Below, in pieces: positions 41,724 through 52,270 of a DNA stretch of 64,000 bases. The first letter of the stretch is position 1. Every line of letters begins with the position of its first letter. Made by a program: the position numbers and the translations under genes. Origin of the DNA: Trametes villosa (Eukaryota; Basidiomycota; Agaricomycetes; Polyporales; Polyporaceae). The stretch spans positions 1-64,000 of the forward strand of contig PUDQ02000123.1 in NCBI GenBank assembly GCA_002964805.2, read 5' to 3'. The notes below the pieces were generated by a model. That model did no database searches and was not told where the DNA came from. It was given only the letters and a program-made list of their open reading frames with translations.

Positions 41724-43024
41724 CCGTCTACACGGACGGGTCCTGTACGGGGAACGGAGAAGCGAACGCCCAAGCGGGAGCCGGTGCCTGGTTCGGGCCC
41801 GGAGACCCACGCAACGCAAAGTCGCGGGTGCCAGGTGCGGGACAGTCGAACCAAACAGGAGAGGTGTACGCGGCAACCCTGGCCGCCGCATACACCCCCC
41901 CCTTCGCGCCGCTAACGATCGTGACGGACTCCAAATACCTGTACAAGGGACTCACAAGGGACCTAGCAAACTGGGAAGACAGAGGCTGGATAGGGGTCGC
42001 AAATAAGCACATAATACAAGAAGCCGTCGCGAGACTCCGGGCGAGAAGCGCACCGACCTGGCTGAGGTGGGTTAAAGGACACAGCGGGATCGAAGGAAAT
42101 GAAGGAGCTGACCTGCTCGCTGCCGCCGGGGCGGCCTTGAATGACGCGGATAGCCCGGCGCTGCCGCCGCACAACAAAGGATACCTGGCAACAGGTGCCA
42201 GATTAGCAACAATTACGCAAAAGCTGGCCTACAAAGGAATTAGAGCCAGAATTGCGACGACGACGAGGAGGGCCACCGATCTCACGGTGGGTAGGATAAC
42301 CGCAACCCTAGACGAAAACCAGGGTGTCAGAGCGACGGAAACGAGCGTGTGGAAGAACCTACGAAAGCCGGAAATCGCGAAGCGGGCGAGGGACTTCCTG
42401 TGGAAATGCATGCACAATGCATACAAAGTCGGGAGGTTCTGGGACAACATACCGGGCTACGAGGCGAGGGGGATCTGCATCAAATGTGGAGAGGAGGAGT
42501 CTATGGAGCACATACTCACGGACTGCGAAATCGTCGGTCAGAAACTCCTGTGGGATATGACATACGAAATGCTAAGAGCAAAAGGCCTTGTGCCCCCCGG
42601 AAGGGCCTTCGGCGCTATCGTTGGAGCCCCGTCACTTGTGGTAAATGACGCGAACCAAAAACCGATCGCCGGGCATGGCAGGCTGCTGCGAATCGTGATG
42701 TCAGAAACGGCGCACCTGATATGGAAGGTTAGGTGCGAGCGGGTCATAGAAAGGGAAAACTGCGAGGACAGGTGGCACACGGTAAAGGAGCTGGTAGGCA
42801 AGTGGAGGGCGGCAATGAACAGGAGACTACACCTCGACATGACGCTGACTCACAAAAGGTGGAAGAAGAAAGCACTTACAAGGGAACTAGTACTCGCCAC
42901 CTGGGCCGGCACACTGGAGAACGAACTGAGCTTGCCGGAGGACTGGATCGATGAAGTGGGGGTTTTAGTGGGTACGTTCTACAGCGTTAGACGCAACCCC
43001 GACACGAACTGGAGGGGCGGGTAG
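41447..43024 (+). CDS. LINE RNase H and zinc-finger C-terminus, shifted frame
   Basis: This is the C-terminal continuation of ORF2 in the -1 frame. Real sequence begins about 41550-41590 (DGDMLFDP), after which RNase H shows all four acidic residues: D97 (VYTDGSC), E139 (GEVYAA), D161 (VTDSKYL) and D222 (GNEGADLL), with GHSGIEG before the last. The end holds a CIKCGEEESMEHILTDC zinc finger of the kind that follows RNase H in fungal LINEs. No X-XXY-YYZ slippery site is visible in the overlap (41447-41723), so a one-base indel is more likely than programmed frameshifting. The ORF start at 41447 is a frame boundary, not a real start. Confidence 0.8.
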   Translation: MRNRRKESRGEIKRQVAPQGIGRNGRRPQPNPERRRANHDAAAEDGDMLFDPTGTQSAPVASAFRIFCDEGPPGGHPTRRPPRPFRVASESVTVYTDGSCTGNGEANAQAGAGAWFGPGDPRNAKSRVPGAGQSNQTGEVYAATLAAAYTPPFAPLTIVTDSKYLYKGLTRDLANWEDRGWIGVANKHIIQEAVARLRARSAPTWLRWVKGHSGIEGNEGADLLAAAGAALNDADSPALPPHNKGYLATGARLATITQKLAYKGIRARIATTTRRATDLTVGRITATLDENQGVRATETSVWKNLRKPEIAKRARDFLWKCMHNAYKVGRFWDNIPGYEARGICIKCGEEESMEHILTDCEIVGQKLLWDMTYEMLRAKGLVPPGRAFGAIVGAPSLVVNDANQKPIAGHGRLLRIVMSETAHLIWKVRCERVIERENCEDRWHTVKELVGKWRAAMNRRLHLDMTLTHKRWKKKALTRELVLATWAGTLENELSLPEDWIDEVGVLVGTFYSVRRNPDTNWRGG

Positions 43025-43156
43025 AGCAAGTCCCACACTGCCTGCCGGCATGCAGGCGTGCGTAAAGCATTTCCCCCATGGTGCAGAGGGTGCGATCCCC
43101 CTATACCTAGCTCACCCAGCGGAGGGCCGACGGCCTGGAAGCTGGGGTGCACCACC
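43025..43156 (+). other. LINE 3' UTR
   Basis: 132 bp from the RNase H stop to the A-tract. Contains GCCTGCCGGCATGCAGGC, a short inverted repeat. No polyadenylation hexamer AATAAA is seen. Confidence 0.6.
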
Positions 43157-43170
43157 AAAAAAAAAAAAAA
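43157..43170 (+). other. LINE poly(A) tail
   Basis: Fourteen A residues directly followed by the right target-site duplication at 43171-43182 (CCTCGAGCCGTC). Marks the 3' end of the element and its + orientation. Confidence 0.9.
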
Positions 43171-43182
43171 CCTCGAGCCGTC
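43171..43182 (+). repeat. Right target-site duplication of the giant LINE
   Basis: CCTCGAGCCGTC, equal to 24339-24350. The next bases differ on the two sides (GGTGCTCC against CCCCCCCC), so the repeat is 12 bp, or 14 bp if AA is counted. Confidence 0.75.
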
Positions 43183-45779
43183 CCCCCCCCCTCGCTTCCC
43201 TTCACGGTGCTCGGAGTTGAGCCTTAAGGCGAATCGGCCCGTTCTAATCTCCGCATCGCTCTTCACCGCCGGCGCTCCTCAATGAGCCTTCGAGATGTCT
43301 CGGAGTCGCATCCTGGTAGGGCCATTTGGGTCTACGGCATACGATTGCTTCCGTTGCAAGGTTTAGCGATTACTTTCATTGCGCCATCTGCGCTGTACCT
43401 GTTTGCGGGCGCAGGTCCACTGATGCCGTTAGGTCGAGCTAGACGGGTGCTTTGTGCATACCTAGAGAGCTGCGCAGATGTGTTCGGCTTGCGCGATCGC
43501 CTTGGTCATCGACGAGCCTACGTATACTCTGTACCTGAGATGTACCTAAGGAGCAAAATCTGCAGAGTTTTTGCACATCTCCCGTGGTCATGGAATCCCG
43601 AACCCGGCGAGTGCTATATAATTAGCTCTCCCTCGCATACGTGCCATGTCGTGAATGCAAGAGTCGCGAGACGCACTCACCGTCCCTATGTTTATGCCTA
43701 TACAATGCAGAGTTGCGGCCCTCTATATTGCAGAGTATTGCATGCGCATGGGCTGGAAGGCGAGTGAGTGAGTGAGTTGTGATTTCGATACGCAGACAAC
43801 TATACATGAAGGTATTAACGGGAATGTCGCTACACTGTACTGTAACTACCCGCTCTCATAAGCTGTACGGGAATCACGGGTCACTAATTTAATTTCATAC
43901 TTCGACTCACATCATCAGCAAAAGGGGGGTGCTACCTATAGACACCTACAGTATGCTGTAGGGAAGGTAGTGATTTGTAGCATTCATAGTAGTAGATTTT
44001 GAATTCGATCTTATCGATGAAGTCTAGTAGCATTCCATGGCGGTCTCGAGTGCGCTGCAAGACGTCGCACAACAGCCTGTAGAGGGAGACAAGACCTCGC
44101 GCAGGGGACTATATCTCCTTGCAGCTATCCGCCCGCAATACTGCAGCACTCTACGGGCCACTGGATCGCTTCGCGTGCGGCTCTGGAGCATACTGGGATA
44201 CCATGCCTAGCGTCTTCGCAATTTTATAGCCATACAGATCAGGAATGATCTCTGAGGTAGAAGAAACCAGGTTATATTGCGAAGACGTCAAGTACACTGA
44301 TCGGCTGCCATGCTTTACATAGCGAGCATACAGATACCGGACGACGTACAGCGTTATGTGTGGAGACATCCGAAACTGACCTGCTAAGCACAAACTCCTC
44401 GCCCCGTCCTCCTGCGATGCCCCTCATAATCTCCGGGTCCGCTCAACGGGCGAGTACAAAGCTATGTAAATGTATGAGTTCGCAAGAAATACCACGAGCG
44501 AGAGAGGGACGACGCACCGATAACGAGAACGGACATCAGAGACGCGCGGGAAGAAAGGTAACCCAGGGTGAGGACGTAGAACGGTGGTGCATAAGAGCGT
44601 AGTACTTACATAGTCTGGTCCTCCTTAAAGAGAATTGTAAACCAGTAGGCGTGCCGGGGGGCCCTGCATGGAAACGATTGAGTATATGCGCATATATGCA
44701 CAAGATACTCACAAAAGATCGCATGCACCCTGTTTTGAGGCAACGTAGACGGCGGCGGGCACGGGCACGGGGGTAGCGGTCTTCTTTCACACCTGTTACG
44801 AGAGGAGTGCGACAAGATGGGGATATCGATGTTGGCCGTAAGGGAGACAGGGCAGGTTTACTAGAGGAGCGGAGGAACGCATGAGGCCCGAAGAGCCTCG
44901 GACTCACCCAGATGTGCAGCAAACACGGGAAGGCAACGTGTACGAGGGGCAGATGTTGGTGGTGGTAAGAGGGGAAGAAGCGAATGTGCAGACAAGAAAG
45001 CAGCGAAGACTTTATACCCGGGGTCCAGTGCCACAGGCGAGTGCAAGGAGAGGACAGACGGAAAGACGGGCGCACGACCAGCTAGGGATAACGCGTCATT
45101 GGGCGCTTAGATATTCGTTAATGGCGTCGCGAAGTCCACCTTCAGCTAACTGCTTACATCGTACTGTAGACATACTTCATGCTCTATGGAAAGATTACAA
45201 TGCTTTATACTAGCAAATATCACCTACTGAAGATCTACAGGGGTACATCTTCCACTACTCATATTTGCAGTTCTCTCCATCGGCCTGCAGGACGACCGTC
45301 GTAAGCGATGGGTGTCTGCAGCACTCTCCCTCCTTCGCCGCCCACTGCAGAGGGCTGCATCCAATTTCCCTTTTTGCTGATGATATCCCTCGAGCTGGCT
45401 GGTTCGTCGACTTCTCTGGCCTCGCCCTTCGATCTCTCCCTGGCTTTTATCCGCGCAAGCGGACAAGCAGGCGCCGTTCAACCCCGCTGGGGCCGGCTTT
45501 ACCTGGGCTAAAACCTGGGCAAAAAATATGCAAAAACCCAGGAGTCGCGTTGCACTTCTGCACGACGCGACGACACTCGCCCAGGCCCAGGAGTCACTTA
45601 GGAGCTAAGGACCGGGAGACGTCCTTGAATCCACATCTCAGCGGGATGCTGTTCCCTGTCGCCGCGGAAAACCCATCCAGGAAAAAGCCAGCAGCGGTGC
45701 AGGGGGGACAGATCCATAATATGTGTTCTAGGTAGTCAATCGTATAGCAATCCGTATGCGCGATAAGGGAATACAATGG
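43183..45779. other. 2.6 kb mostly non-coding
   Basis: A + strand ORF at 43282-43767 (161 codons, MSLRDVSESHPG...) and a minus ORF at 44536-45075 (179 codons) lack domains and splice logic; I do not call them genes. Local features: (GAGT)n at about 43762-43777, and a hairpin CTACAG-TATG-CTGTAG at 43946-43961 inside CTACC...GGTAG. The stretch at 45480-45600 contains repeated CCCAGG-type words. Confidence 0.35.
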
Positions 45780-47750
45780 TTATAAGTTTGGTACCTGCTC
45801 CCACTCTGCTTCGGAGAGCACCTCGTACACGGGTACCTCCTTACAGCGTTCAAACGTGGCATGTACTAGGTCGGCCGCCAGTCCTGCGAGGTCGTCATCG
45901 AGGAGGCACGTAGCAAGGAACTGCCAGTCGCTTGCGCGCCCTCGTCTCCATCGCATACCCGGTTTGACTGCGAGCACGTCGCGGAGGAAGTCCTCTCGCG
46001 CACTAGCGAGGGTTGCGTCCGGGCACGCGAAGAGAATGTGCTCTTCGTCCTCGACTGTTGCCCGTGTGCGACAGAAGCGGCACACTCTGCGTTCCCGTGG
46101 CACGTTGAGCTTCCGGAGCGCTTCGATTGCATACGGGGGCACGCCTGCTAGTAGCCGTGCCACTGCGCGGCGTCGGGAGATGCTCGTGATGGCGGTGTAA
46201 GCGCGGAGGGAGTAGAGCTTGTCCAGAGGCGGCGCGCGGGTGGAGGACTTGCGCAGGCATGGGAGGATCCCGGAGCTCCATAGACCGAGTTTTGTCGACC
46301 GCGTGAGAGCGTTCATGGTATGCTGCTGCAGCGAATTCAGGACGAGTTGGCGTGTTGCTTGCACGGACTGTGGAGTGATCGGCGCCCTGAAGTTCCATTG
46401 CACCGGCACGGGCAGCGCGCGAAGCATATGGTACATGTCGCCTATCCAGGATGTGTGTCCAGCGTTGGCCAGCGCTATCGAACAAGCGAGAGCGGCCTTG
46501 GGTGCAGCCGGCGCTGTGTCGCCGACGTAGTGTTCGAGCAGTCCCAGGGCACTCAGCGTTCTGAGGTACCGTAGTGGTCGGAGACCTACGTCTAGGAGGA
46601 CTGGCACTGCAGCTGTGTGGGACGGGAGTTTGGAGATCCGCCGGGCGAAGGTGTGCTGTACGACCTCGAGGTCGTGTAAGCTACAGACGTCACGATGGTG
46701 AGTATGTGCGGGCGTGACCGGATGCCATTCGCCCACTCACTCTGCGGTGTTGACGTCTAAGTCAATTGTCGCCCCCGAGCGGAGGTGTGGATCTACGCGC
46801 GCGTTGTACAGCTTGCGCGCGATGTGGGGAGGAATGGGTCCTATGTACGACTCGAGGGAGAGTGCAGCATGGGCAACCTTGCGCCCTTTCTTCATCTGCG
46901 CTGTACGGTGGCCCGCAAAGAGATTGCGCATGGTGGAGTTGAGCGTCATGCCGACGTACTGAACCTCTTTCACGAGGCGGAGGGTGGTGCCAAGGAGGAT
47001 GATGCGAGGGAGTGTAGGGGGAAGGGGGCCAAACGCCATGAGGAACGTCTTGACGACGTTGATCTTCAGTCCGTTGCGCGTGCACCAGAGCGCGAGCGCG
47101 GTCAGCTTTGACTGGAGACCCTCAGGGGACGTTGACATGAGGAGGATGTCGTCAGCTTGCGCCAGGTAGGGAATCCACATGCCGGCCAGCCAGACGTCGT
47201 CAGGGTGCTCCGGACAGGTGAAATCTGCGAAGAATAGGTTCCAGAGGATCGGGGACGCGGGGTCCCCGGCCAGGATACCGGCTAGTGCTTCGAATAGATC
47301 GGAGTATTCCCCGTTGTGGCGCACGAAGTAGCGCATACGCGTGTAGAGCATGCGTAGCCAGTCGAACAGGGGCCCTCCGGCGCCAAGGTCGCGTAGCTTA
47401 GCCCATAGAGTGGATTGGTCGACAGAGGGGAAGGCGTTGGTGAGATCGACAAAGGCCACCCACAGCGTCTTGCCCTGCGATCTAGCCTGCTCGATGGCCG
47501 CGCGTAGCGTAAAGATGTTGTTCTCTGTTCGATGACCGGGACGGAAGCCGTTCTGGAGAGGGGGAACGATGTGCTCTTCATCGTCCCACTCCCGCATACG
47601 GCGGTCGATGAGGAGCGTGAGCGTCTTCAGAAGGCAGCTCTCGAGTCCAATACTGCGATACCCTTGCGGGTCAGCGGGGTGTTTACCCTTCTTCTGTATC
47701 GCCGCGAGGGTGGTCGTTAGCCACTCCTGCGGGCAGTCAACGGTGTCGAG
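45780..47750 (-). pseudogene. 5'-truncated LINE reverse transcriptase fragment, different family
   Basis: Minus-strand frame open from 47750 to a stop at 45780, interrupted once by TGA (46737-46739); the two parts are in the same frame. The upstream limit is TAG at 47751-47753. The fragment starts inside the RT (AIQKKGKHPADPQGYRSIGL; NGFRPGHRTENNIF), with palm motifs WVAFVDLTNAFPSVD and LAQADDILLMS, and runs through the thumb to a Cys/His end (CRFCRTRATVEDEEHILFAC). No endonuclease or ORF1 remains, as expected for a dead-on-arrival LINE insertion. It differs clearly from the giant LINE (QADD against FADD; no RNase H). No poly(T) or target duplication is visible beyond 45780, so the 3' end is undefined. 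Confidence 0.75.
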
Positions 47751-48109
47751 CTATCTGGAGTTTGGGCGCAGAGAGGCCAGACAGTAGCTAGTGACCCACC
47801 TTACAGACTGCGTGCTGAGACCCACGGATGGCACCTGTCTTCGAGGGCGTCATGTAGCTCCAAGAGAATGCCTTGACAAGCAGTCGGTGCCAAATACGAC
47901 AGGAGCATCCAGTTTTTGCTTGCGTGCGAGATGTTTTCCGGCTTCTGCTCTACAGCTTCTCAGTCCAAGAATACGCATTTGCTCGCAGGAGCCGGTCGAA
48001 TACGCAGAGGAATGAGTCTGAACAATTATTTCTCCTGATTAAGTGATAGAGAGACTGCATATAGTGCATCTGCGGTAACTGCTTGGGCTGGAGAGTCGCG
48101 CGGCTGGAC
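47751..48109. other. Intergenic, no gene seen
   Basis: No coding, repeat or element end recognised between the RT fragment and the duplicated segment. Confidence 0.35.
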
Positions 48110-48174
48110 ATGAGGGTGGAAGGCAAAGCGGACGAGAAGGCAGGCGCCGGTCGCGCGGGCGAAGCGCACGCGGC

Positions 48175-48180
48175 CACGTG
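48175..48180. promoter_or_regulatory. CACGTG palindrome conserved between the two duplicated segments
   Basis: CACGTG inside a block of about 27 bp that is nearly identical at 58812-58817. It is one of the best conserved points of the duplication and could be a former promoter E-box; inference. Confidence 0.3.
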
Positions 48181-50430
48181 ACCGTGCTTCTCCCGCTTCC
48201 CGAGCCGCGCGGCCTGTGCGCATGCGAGCGATGGGCGCCGTCACCTCTCTCCGAGTCCTCGCTCACCGTCTCGCCTTCCTCTGGGCCGTTTCAGGCTCTG
48301 ATGAACCGCTCTGCTTTATTCTGCGCATCGATTATCGTCAACCTACCGCGCCACAACTCGCCCCTGTTCTCTTGACGCAACAACTCAACCCAGCCTCCTC
48401 GCGGCTGCCTTTCTGTAGCTGGTGCGAATCTTTGCTAAACTATCTGCGCTACCGTGAGGTGAACTTCTGGTGATGAACGTATCCAGCCTCGCCCGCGCGG
48501 TGCAGCCGGCATGTGCAGAAGATTCCCCTCTCCGATGTATGGCGGGAAGTTCACTACTGCCGACGACGTGCGCCGGGCACGCGTTGAACGCCGACGACTC
48601 GTTAATCTGGTGCGCACTGGACGGCTCCGATCCTCTAGTGGGGTCACCTTCGCACTCACGTAGCTCTCCGTCCTTCAAGCTTCATGCCTCCCCTCCGAGC
48701 TTCCTCATCCTGATAGTATCTGCACATCTTCACTCGGTTGCAATCCCCTGGAGCTAGGTCCGAAGGGCAAGAAGAGCAGCAACACAAGTTCTGGCTCCAG
48801 TGGCGACTTACGAGGCTCCCCCGCCAATTCTTCCTGGCGCCCGACTGCCCGGTCGTCTCATCGTCGAGCTGCTCGCGACCGATGGCACCTACGCAAGCAA
48901 GTACGCTACACTCACTACCCTCGTCGTCTCCTAGCAGGAGGAGCCCCCTATAGAGCAAAAGGGGAGCGAACATAGATGTGCACAATCCGCAGGACGTAGA
49001 AGGGCTTGCGGGCGCGATGTCCGCCGTCAACGCGTGTCTGCTTCACACCCGTGCGCAAGGTGCGTCTGAACTTCACTACATCCTGAACAGAGCGCTGATT
49101 CCCTGACTGAATTTCTACTGGTGTGCATAGGGCAGGCGAACTCCATAATGGGCCCTCCTGGACGCTGCGACGAATGCACAAACCGCCCAGGAGACCGTCT
49201 CCACTCCTAACACAAGGGCCGACTATCTCGTGCGCTACGCCCCGCTGCACCCACGAGGTTTCATTGACCTTGGGACCGTCGCCGTTGCGCCCGAACCCAT
49301 GATCTCCACGAGCGACACCGGCCTCCCTTCTGGCCAGGGAAGATCTTCGCGCCGGTTGCGCTCAGCTCGCGGAGTATGTGGTCACGAGCGTGGGTCTGCA
49401 CTCGGCTGAGGATGCGAGGAGCGAGATGGTCGTGACGACGGGCACGTGTATGCGGATGTGCCCCCGTATGGCATGCGCTCACTGCGATCTATAAGCCCGC
49501 AACGACCGGAGGGCTGGAATTTTTGGCGACAGCCTCCCGGCCGTTGGGGACGAGGATGGAGCTTGAGAGAATCCATGAGTAGATCGCGCTCAGCTATCCC
49601 CCTCGTCTCATGTCGCTGACTCTGCCCTCCTACCTCATAGTACAATCGTACAGAAGATCCACGGCACGAAGTAGAGAGAGGAAGTCAATGAAGGTACGTC
49701 TGCTCCTTTGTCTCTTTGCGCCAGCCCGCTGATGAAAACCTAATAGAACGCGAATGCTCGCTTCAGTACCACTAGCAGTCTCCGCGCACTGCGGCCATAA
49801 GCAAGGCGAGCCCTGTCGCACGGACACTGTACGTCGCCTTCCCCGCTCTTCGCATCCACACATGTGCAGTGACTCACCACAATACTCGAATAGGCGGAGT
49901 TCAGGCCTAACAAGCGGATGACGACGATGAGCAGATGTGCCTCATCTAGGAGCACAACTCACCATCAGATGATTGGCACACGCACTGGTCTGCGCTCGGG
50001 AAGGCCGCCGCCGTCGCAGCAGCACAGGCGTACGCGCAGGATAATGTCAAGAGAGACGCGGGTCCGGACATGCGCGTTGAGGGCACAGTGGCAGCAGATA
50101 AGAGCCCGCAGACGGGCACGGATGGCCTTCGGGGGTTGAAGGCCGTACCAGATGGTGCGCGCGCATGGATGGATGAGCGCTACGGTTGATTCACGCAGAC
50201 TGGTATATAATCCTACGTATTCGTGTTGGATACAATCGGGCTCTGAAGACTGCTAGGGAGGCTGAGGCGATCTGCCGCATTCCGGGGTTGCCCCTCCGCA
50301 ACAGAGCAAGGCGAGGAGAACATACGACACTCAGAGGGAGGTATTACGCGATGCGATACAGTTGTTAATGCACGAGCCGTCTGCCGCCTCACCTGCCCCT
50401 CCGCAACCTCAACCGTCTTCACTTCCGGTG

Positions 50431-51445
50431 TTAAGCACGAAGAGTCGGCTTCGAGTCAAAGACCGGCGTGTCTTCTTCCAAGAAATGAGTCGGAAGAGCG
50501 AGTGAATTGACGAAGTTAGGGAGCGAGCTCAGGTGATCCCCTGTTGACGGAGAAGGAGACGACGGGGGTGCCGCCGCGGCGCTCGAGCTTCGTCTTCGTC
50601 TTGTAGAGGGCCCACAGGAAGCGTATATTGAGAATCGGGCTGATGCTGCAAGGTCTAGTCGTCTGCTTAGTCCTTGAACGGCGAATGGGGGAAAATGGAG
50701 AAGCTCACAAAGCACTAATTTGCGTGTCTTGCTGTCCGTGCACTCATCACCCAACAGCCCTCGACCTATGGAGCAATTTCTCGGGATGAGTGCAATTGCG
50801 GGCGAGCACGGTACAATCACCCGAGCATATACACGACGCCGAAAGGCCGCCGTCGTGTCGACGTCGTGGACATGGAGAGGTTGCATGCCTCCTGTTCGTG
50901 GGCGACGAGTTCGTCCCCTGATTGGATACTCGGCACGCAAGTGAGCAATGGAACACGAGTTTCCGTGAGAAGATAATTTTACCATATCCTTCAAGCCGAC
51001 GATGACATGTTGTCGTATGGCGCATCGCGAGGTGCGAATTAGGGACTTCACGGCCAGCGATCTGAGCCCACGCACAATGGCCGTGCGCTCCCGCGCGGGC
51101 GGACACTGCTCTTACGTCGTCGAGATCTAGCGTTGGTTTCAAGTCTGACTGCGCGGTCACTCCGCGTGCTATCCCAAATGGCAAATTTGTGCCGTAACCC
51201 TCCAACCTGTAGTTCAGCCGGCACTTCGATGAGGGAGTAGCTGTCGGATGATAAACCTCGGTAGACGACATTTGAGCAGGGTTAGGAGCCCATACTGAGT
51301 GTAACGATCCATATGCCGTGTCTGCGCCTTCCCAAATACTCTCCAAAGGCAAAGGAAAGCCTCGAAAGGGCAGGAGATGGAGGTAGCCGGTAAGTAACTG
51401 CTCGAGGGCGTTGGACACGGTGCGGTCGAGAGAAAGGTATGTCAA
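50431..51445 (-). pseudogene. Remnant of an unknown minus-strand gene in duplicated segment 1
   Basis: Pieces: LTYLSLDRTVSNALEQLL followed by LPFRGFPLPLESIWEGA (51290-51440) and LYKTKTKLERRGGTPVVSFS (about 50540-50620). They match in position and partly in sequence with 62063-62413 and 60876-61082 in segment 2 (LLAKAKLEGGDIILFSLS). The first piece looks leucine-rich-repeat-like, but I cannot name the family. Stops and lost splice sites separate the pieces. Confidence 0.35.
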
Positions 51446-52270
51446 GCGGCGACAAGCGCCTTGAAAGCATCACCAGCGCGAGCATGACATCACCACTGAT
51501 AGCACAAGGCGCTCGACGGGTCACGCCCTTCTCCTTCTCCTCCGACTCGTCCTCACTGAGAGCCTGCCGCTTGCAGAACTCTGCGCTCCCCGTTGCATTG
51601 TTTTCTTATTAATACTAAGACACTAAGCGGGACCGTCCTACTTGCGGTCAAGTTGCTCGCTACCCGGTGCACCTTGCCCAGCAAAACCGCATGACGCGGG
51701 CTCCATACCGCTCGCGTCACCTAGAGACTTCCTGCAGACCTCACGGCTCTAGAAGAGCAGCTACGCTAGATATTGGCTCAGGATTCTTCCACAGGTGAGA
51801 ATTACGAGGCTCTTGCGTCTTGCGTACGCCCCATGTGCGCAGAAGGTGGCGAGTCTGGTCGGCCCGTGCGCTTTGATGGCTCGCGCAGTTCTGCGCTGTC
51901 GCATGCACTGCTTCCTGTTATCATCCAGCCCTCCCCATGGTATACTGTGACAGCCCGGCTCGTTTTCTTCTGGATCTGCTCGGACTGCGATATGCTTTTC
52001 AGGCGCTAACACGTATTTCTCATTTACCCTAGGCCCGCCCTTCAAGCACAGCAGCCGATTGTGCACCCAACGGCCTCAACAGCACATGTCGGTCTGACCT
52101 CAATTACGAGGCTCAGCACTAGAAGCTGAGCAAGAATGGAGAGTCTCGAGTGACATACGAGCATGGACTCATGCGGAGACCAGCTCGGCGTTCGTACCGT
52201 CTTGCCACCTTACGAAGGTGACATGTTCTCCGGACAGCCCACCAATGCTCGCAGGTAAGGTTTGTCACCC

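Larger units (their letters stand above)
24351..43170 (+). mobile_element. Giant multi-ORF LINE (non-LTR retrotransposon), interrupted by a foldback element
   Basis: The 18,820-bp span contains a 2,586-bp nested element plus its 7-bp duplication, leaving about 16.2 kb. Order: 5' leader (24351-25243), small ORFs A-D, long spacer, gag-like ORF1, spacer with the nested element, ORF2 (APE-type endonuclease and RT), RNase H in another frame, short 3' UTR and a 14-A tail. Endonuclease + RT + RNase H with a gag-type ORF1 is the arrangement of Tad1/I-like LINEs of fungi, which are usually about 6-8 kb. Boundaries rest on the target-site duplication, the poly(A), and the T-poor + strand that runs from about 24440 to the tail apart from the nested element. 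Damage (frameshifts and stops in ORF1, frameshift before RNase H) says this copy is not autonomous. Confidence 0.8.
48110..52270. repeat. Decayed segmental duplication, copy 1
   Basis: Collinear with 58700-63020. Landmarks (copy 1 / copy 2): GGCCACGTGAYCGTGCTTCT at 48172 / 58809; an exon-like TDGTYASKY / SDGTYASQY at 48890 / 59175; the GGGGACGAG(G/A)ATGGAG block at 49549 / 59884; GGCGGAGTTCA at 49893 / 60295; a minus-strand KTKLE / KAKLE block at 50590 / 60940; a block at 51320-51500 / 62190-62330; and a CGATTGTGCAC / CGACTGTGCAC block at 52050 / 62843. Spacing is similar (about 3.9 and 4.1 kb). Short protein-like pieces occur on both strands with decayed splice sites, so the ancestor probably held at least one multi-exon gene per strand. 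Exact edges are uncertain. Confidence 0.65.

Noticed and set aside
43282..43767. 161-codon + strand ORF after the LINE
   Set aside because: Starts with ATG but has no recognisable domain, no neighbouring exons and an odd composition; not supported as a gene.
45480..45600. A-rich words (CAAAAAATATGCAAAAACCC) as a LINE tail
   Set aside because: On the wrong strand for the minus-strand RT fragment, which would end in T on the + strand, and no target duplication pairs with it.
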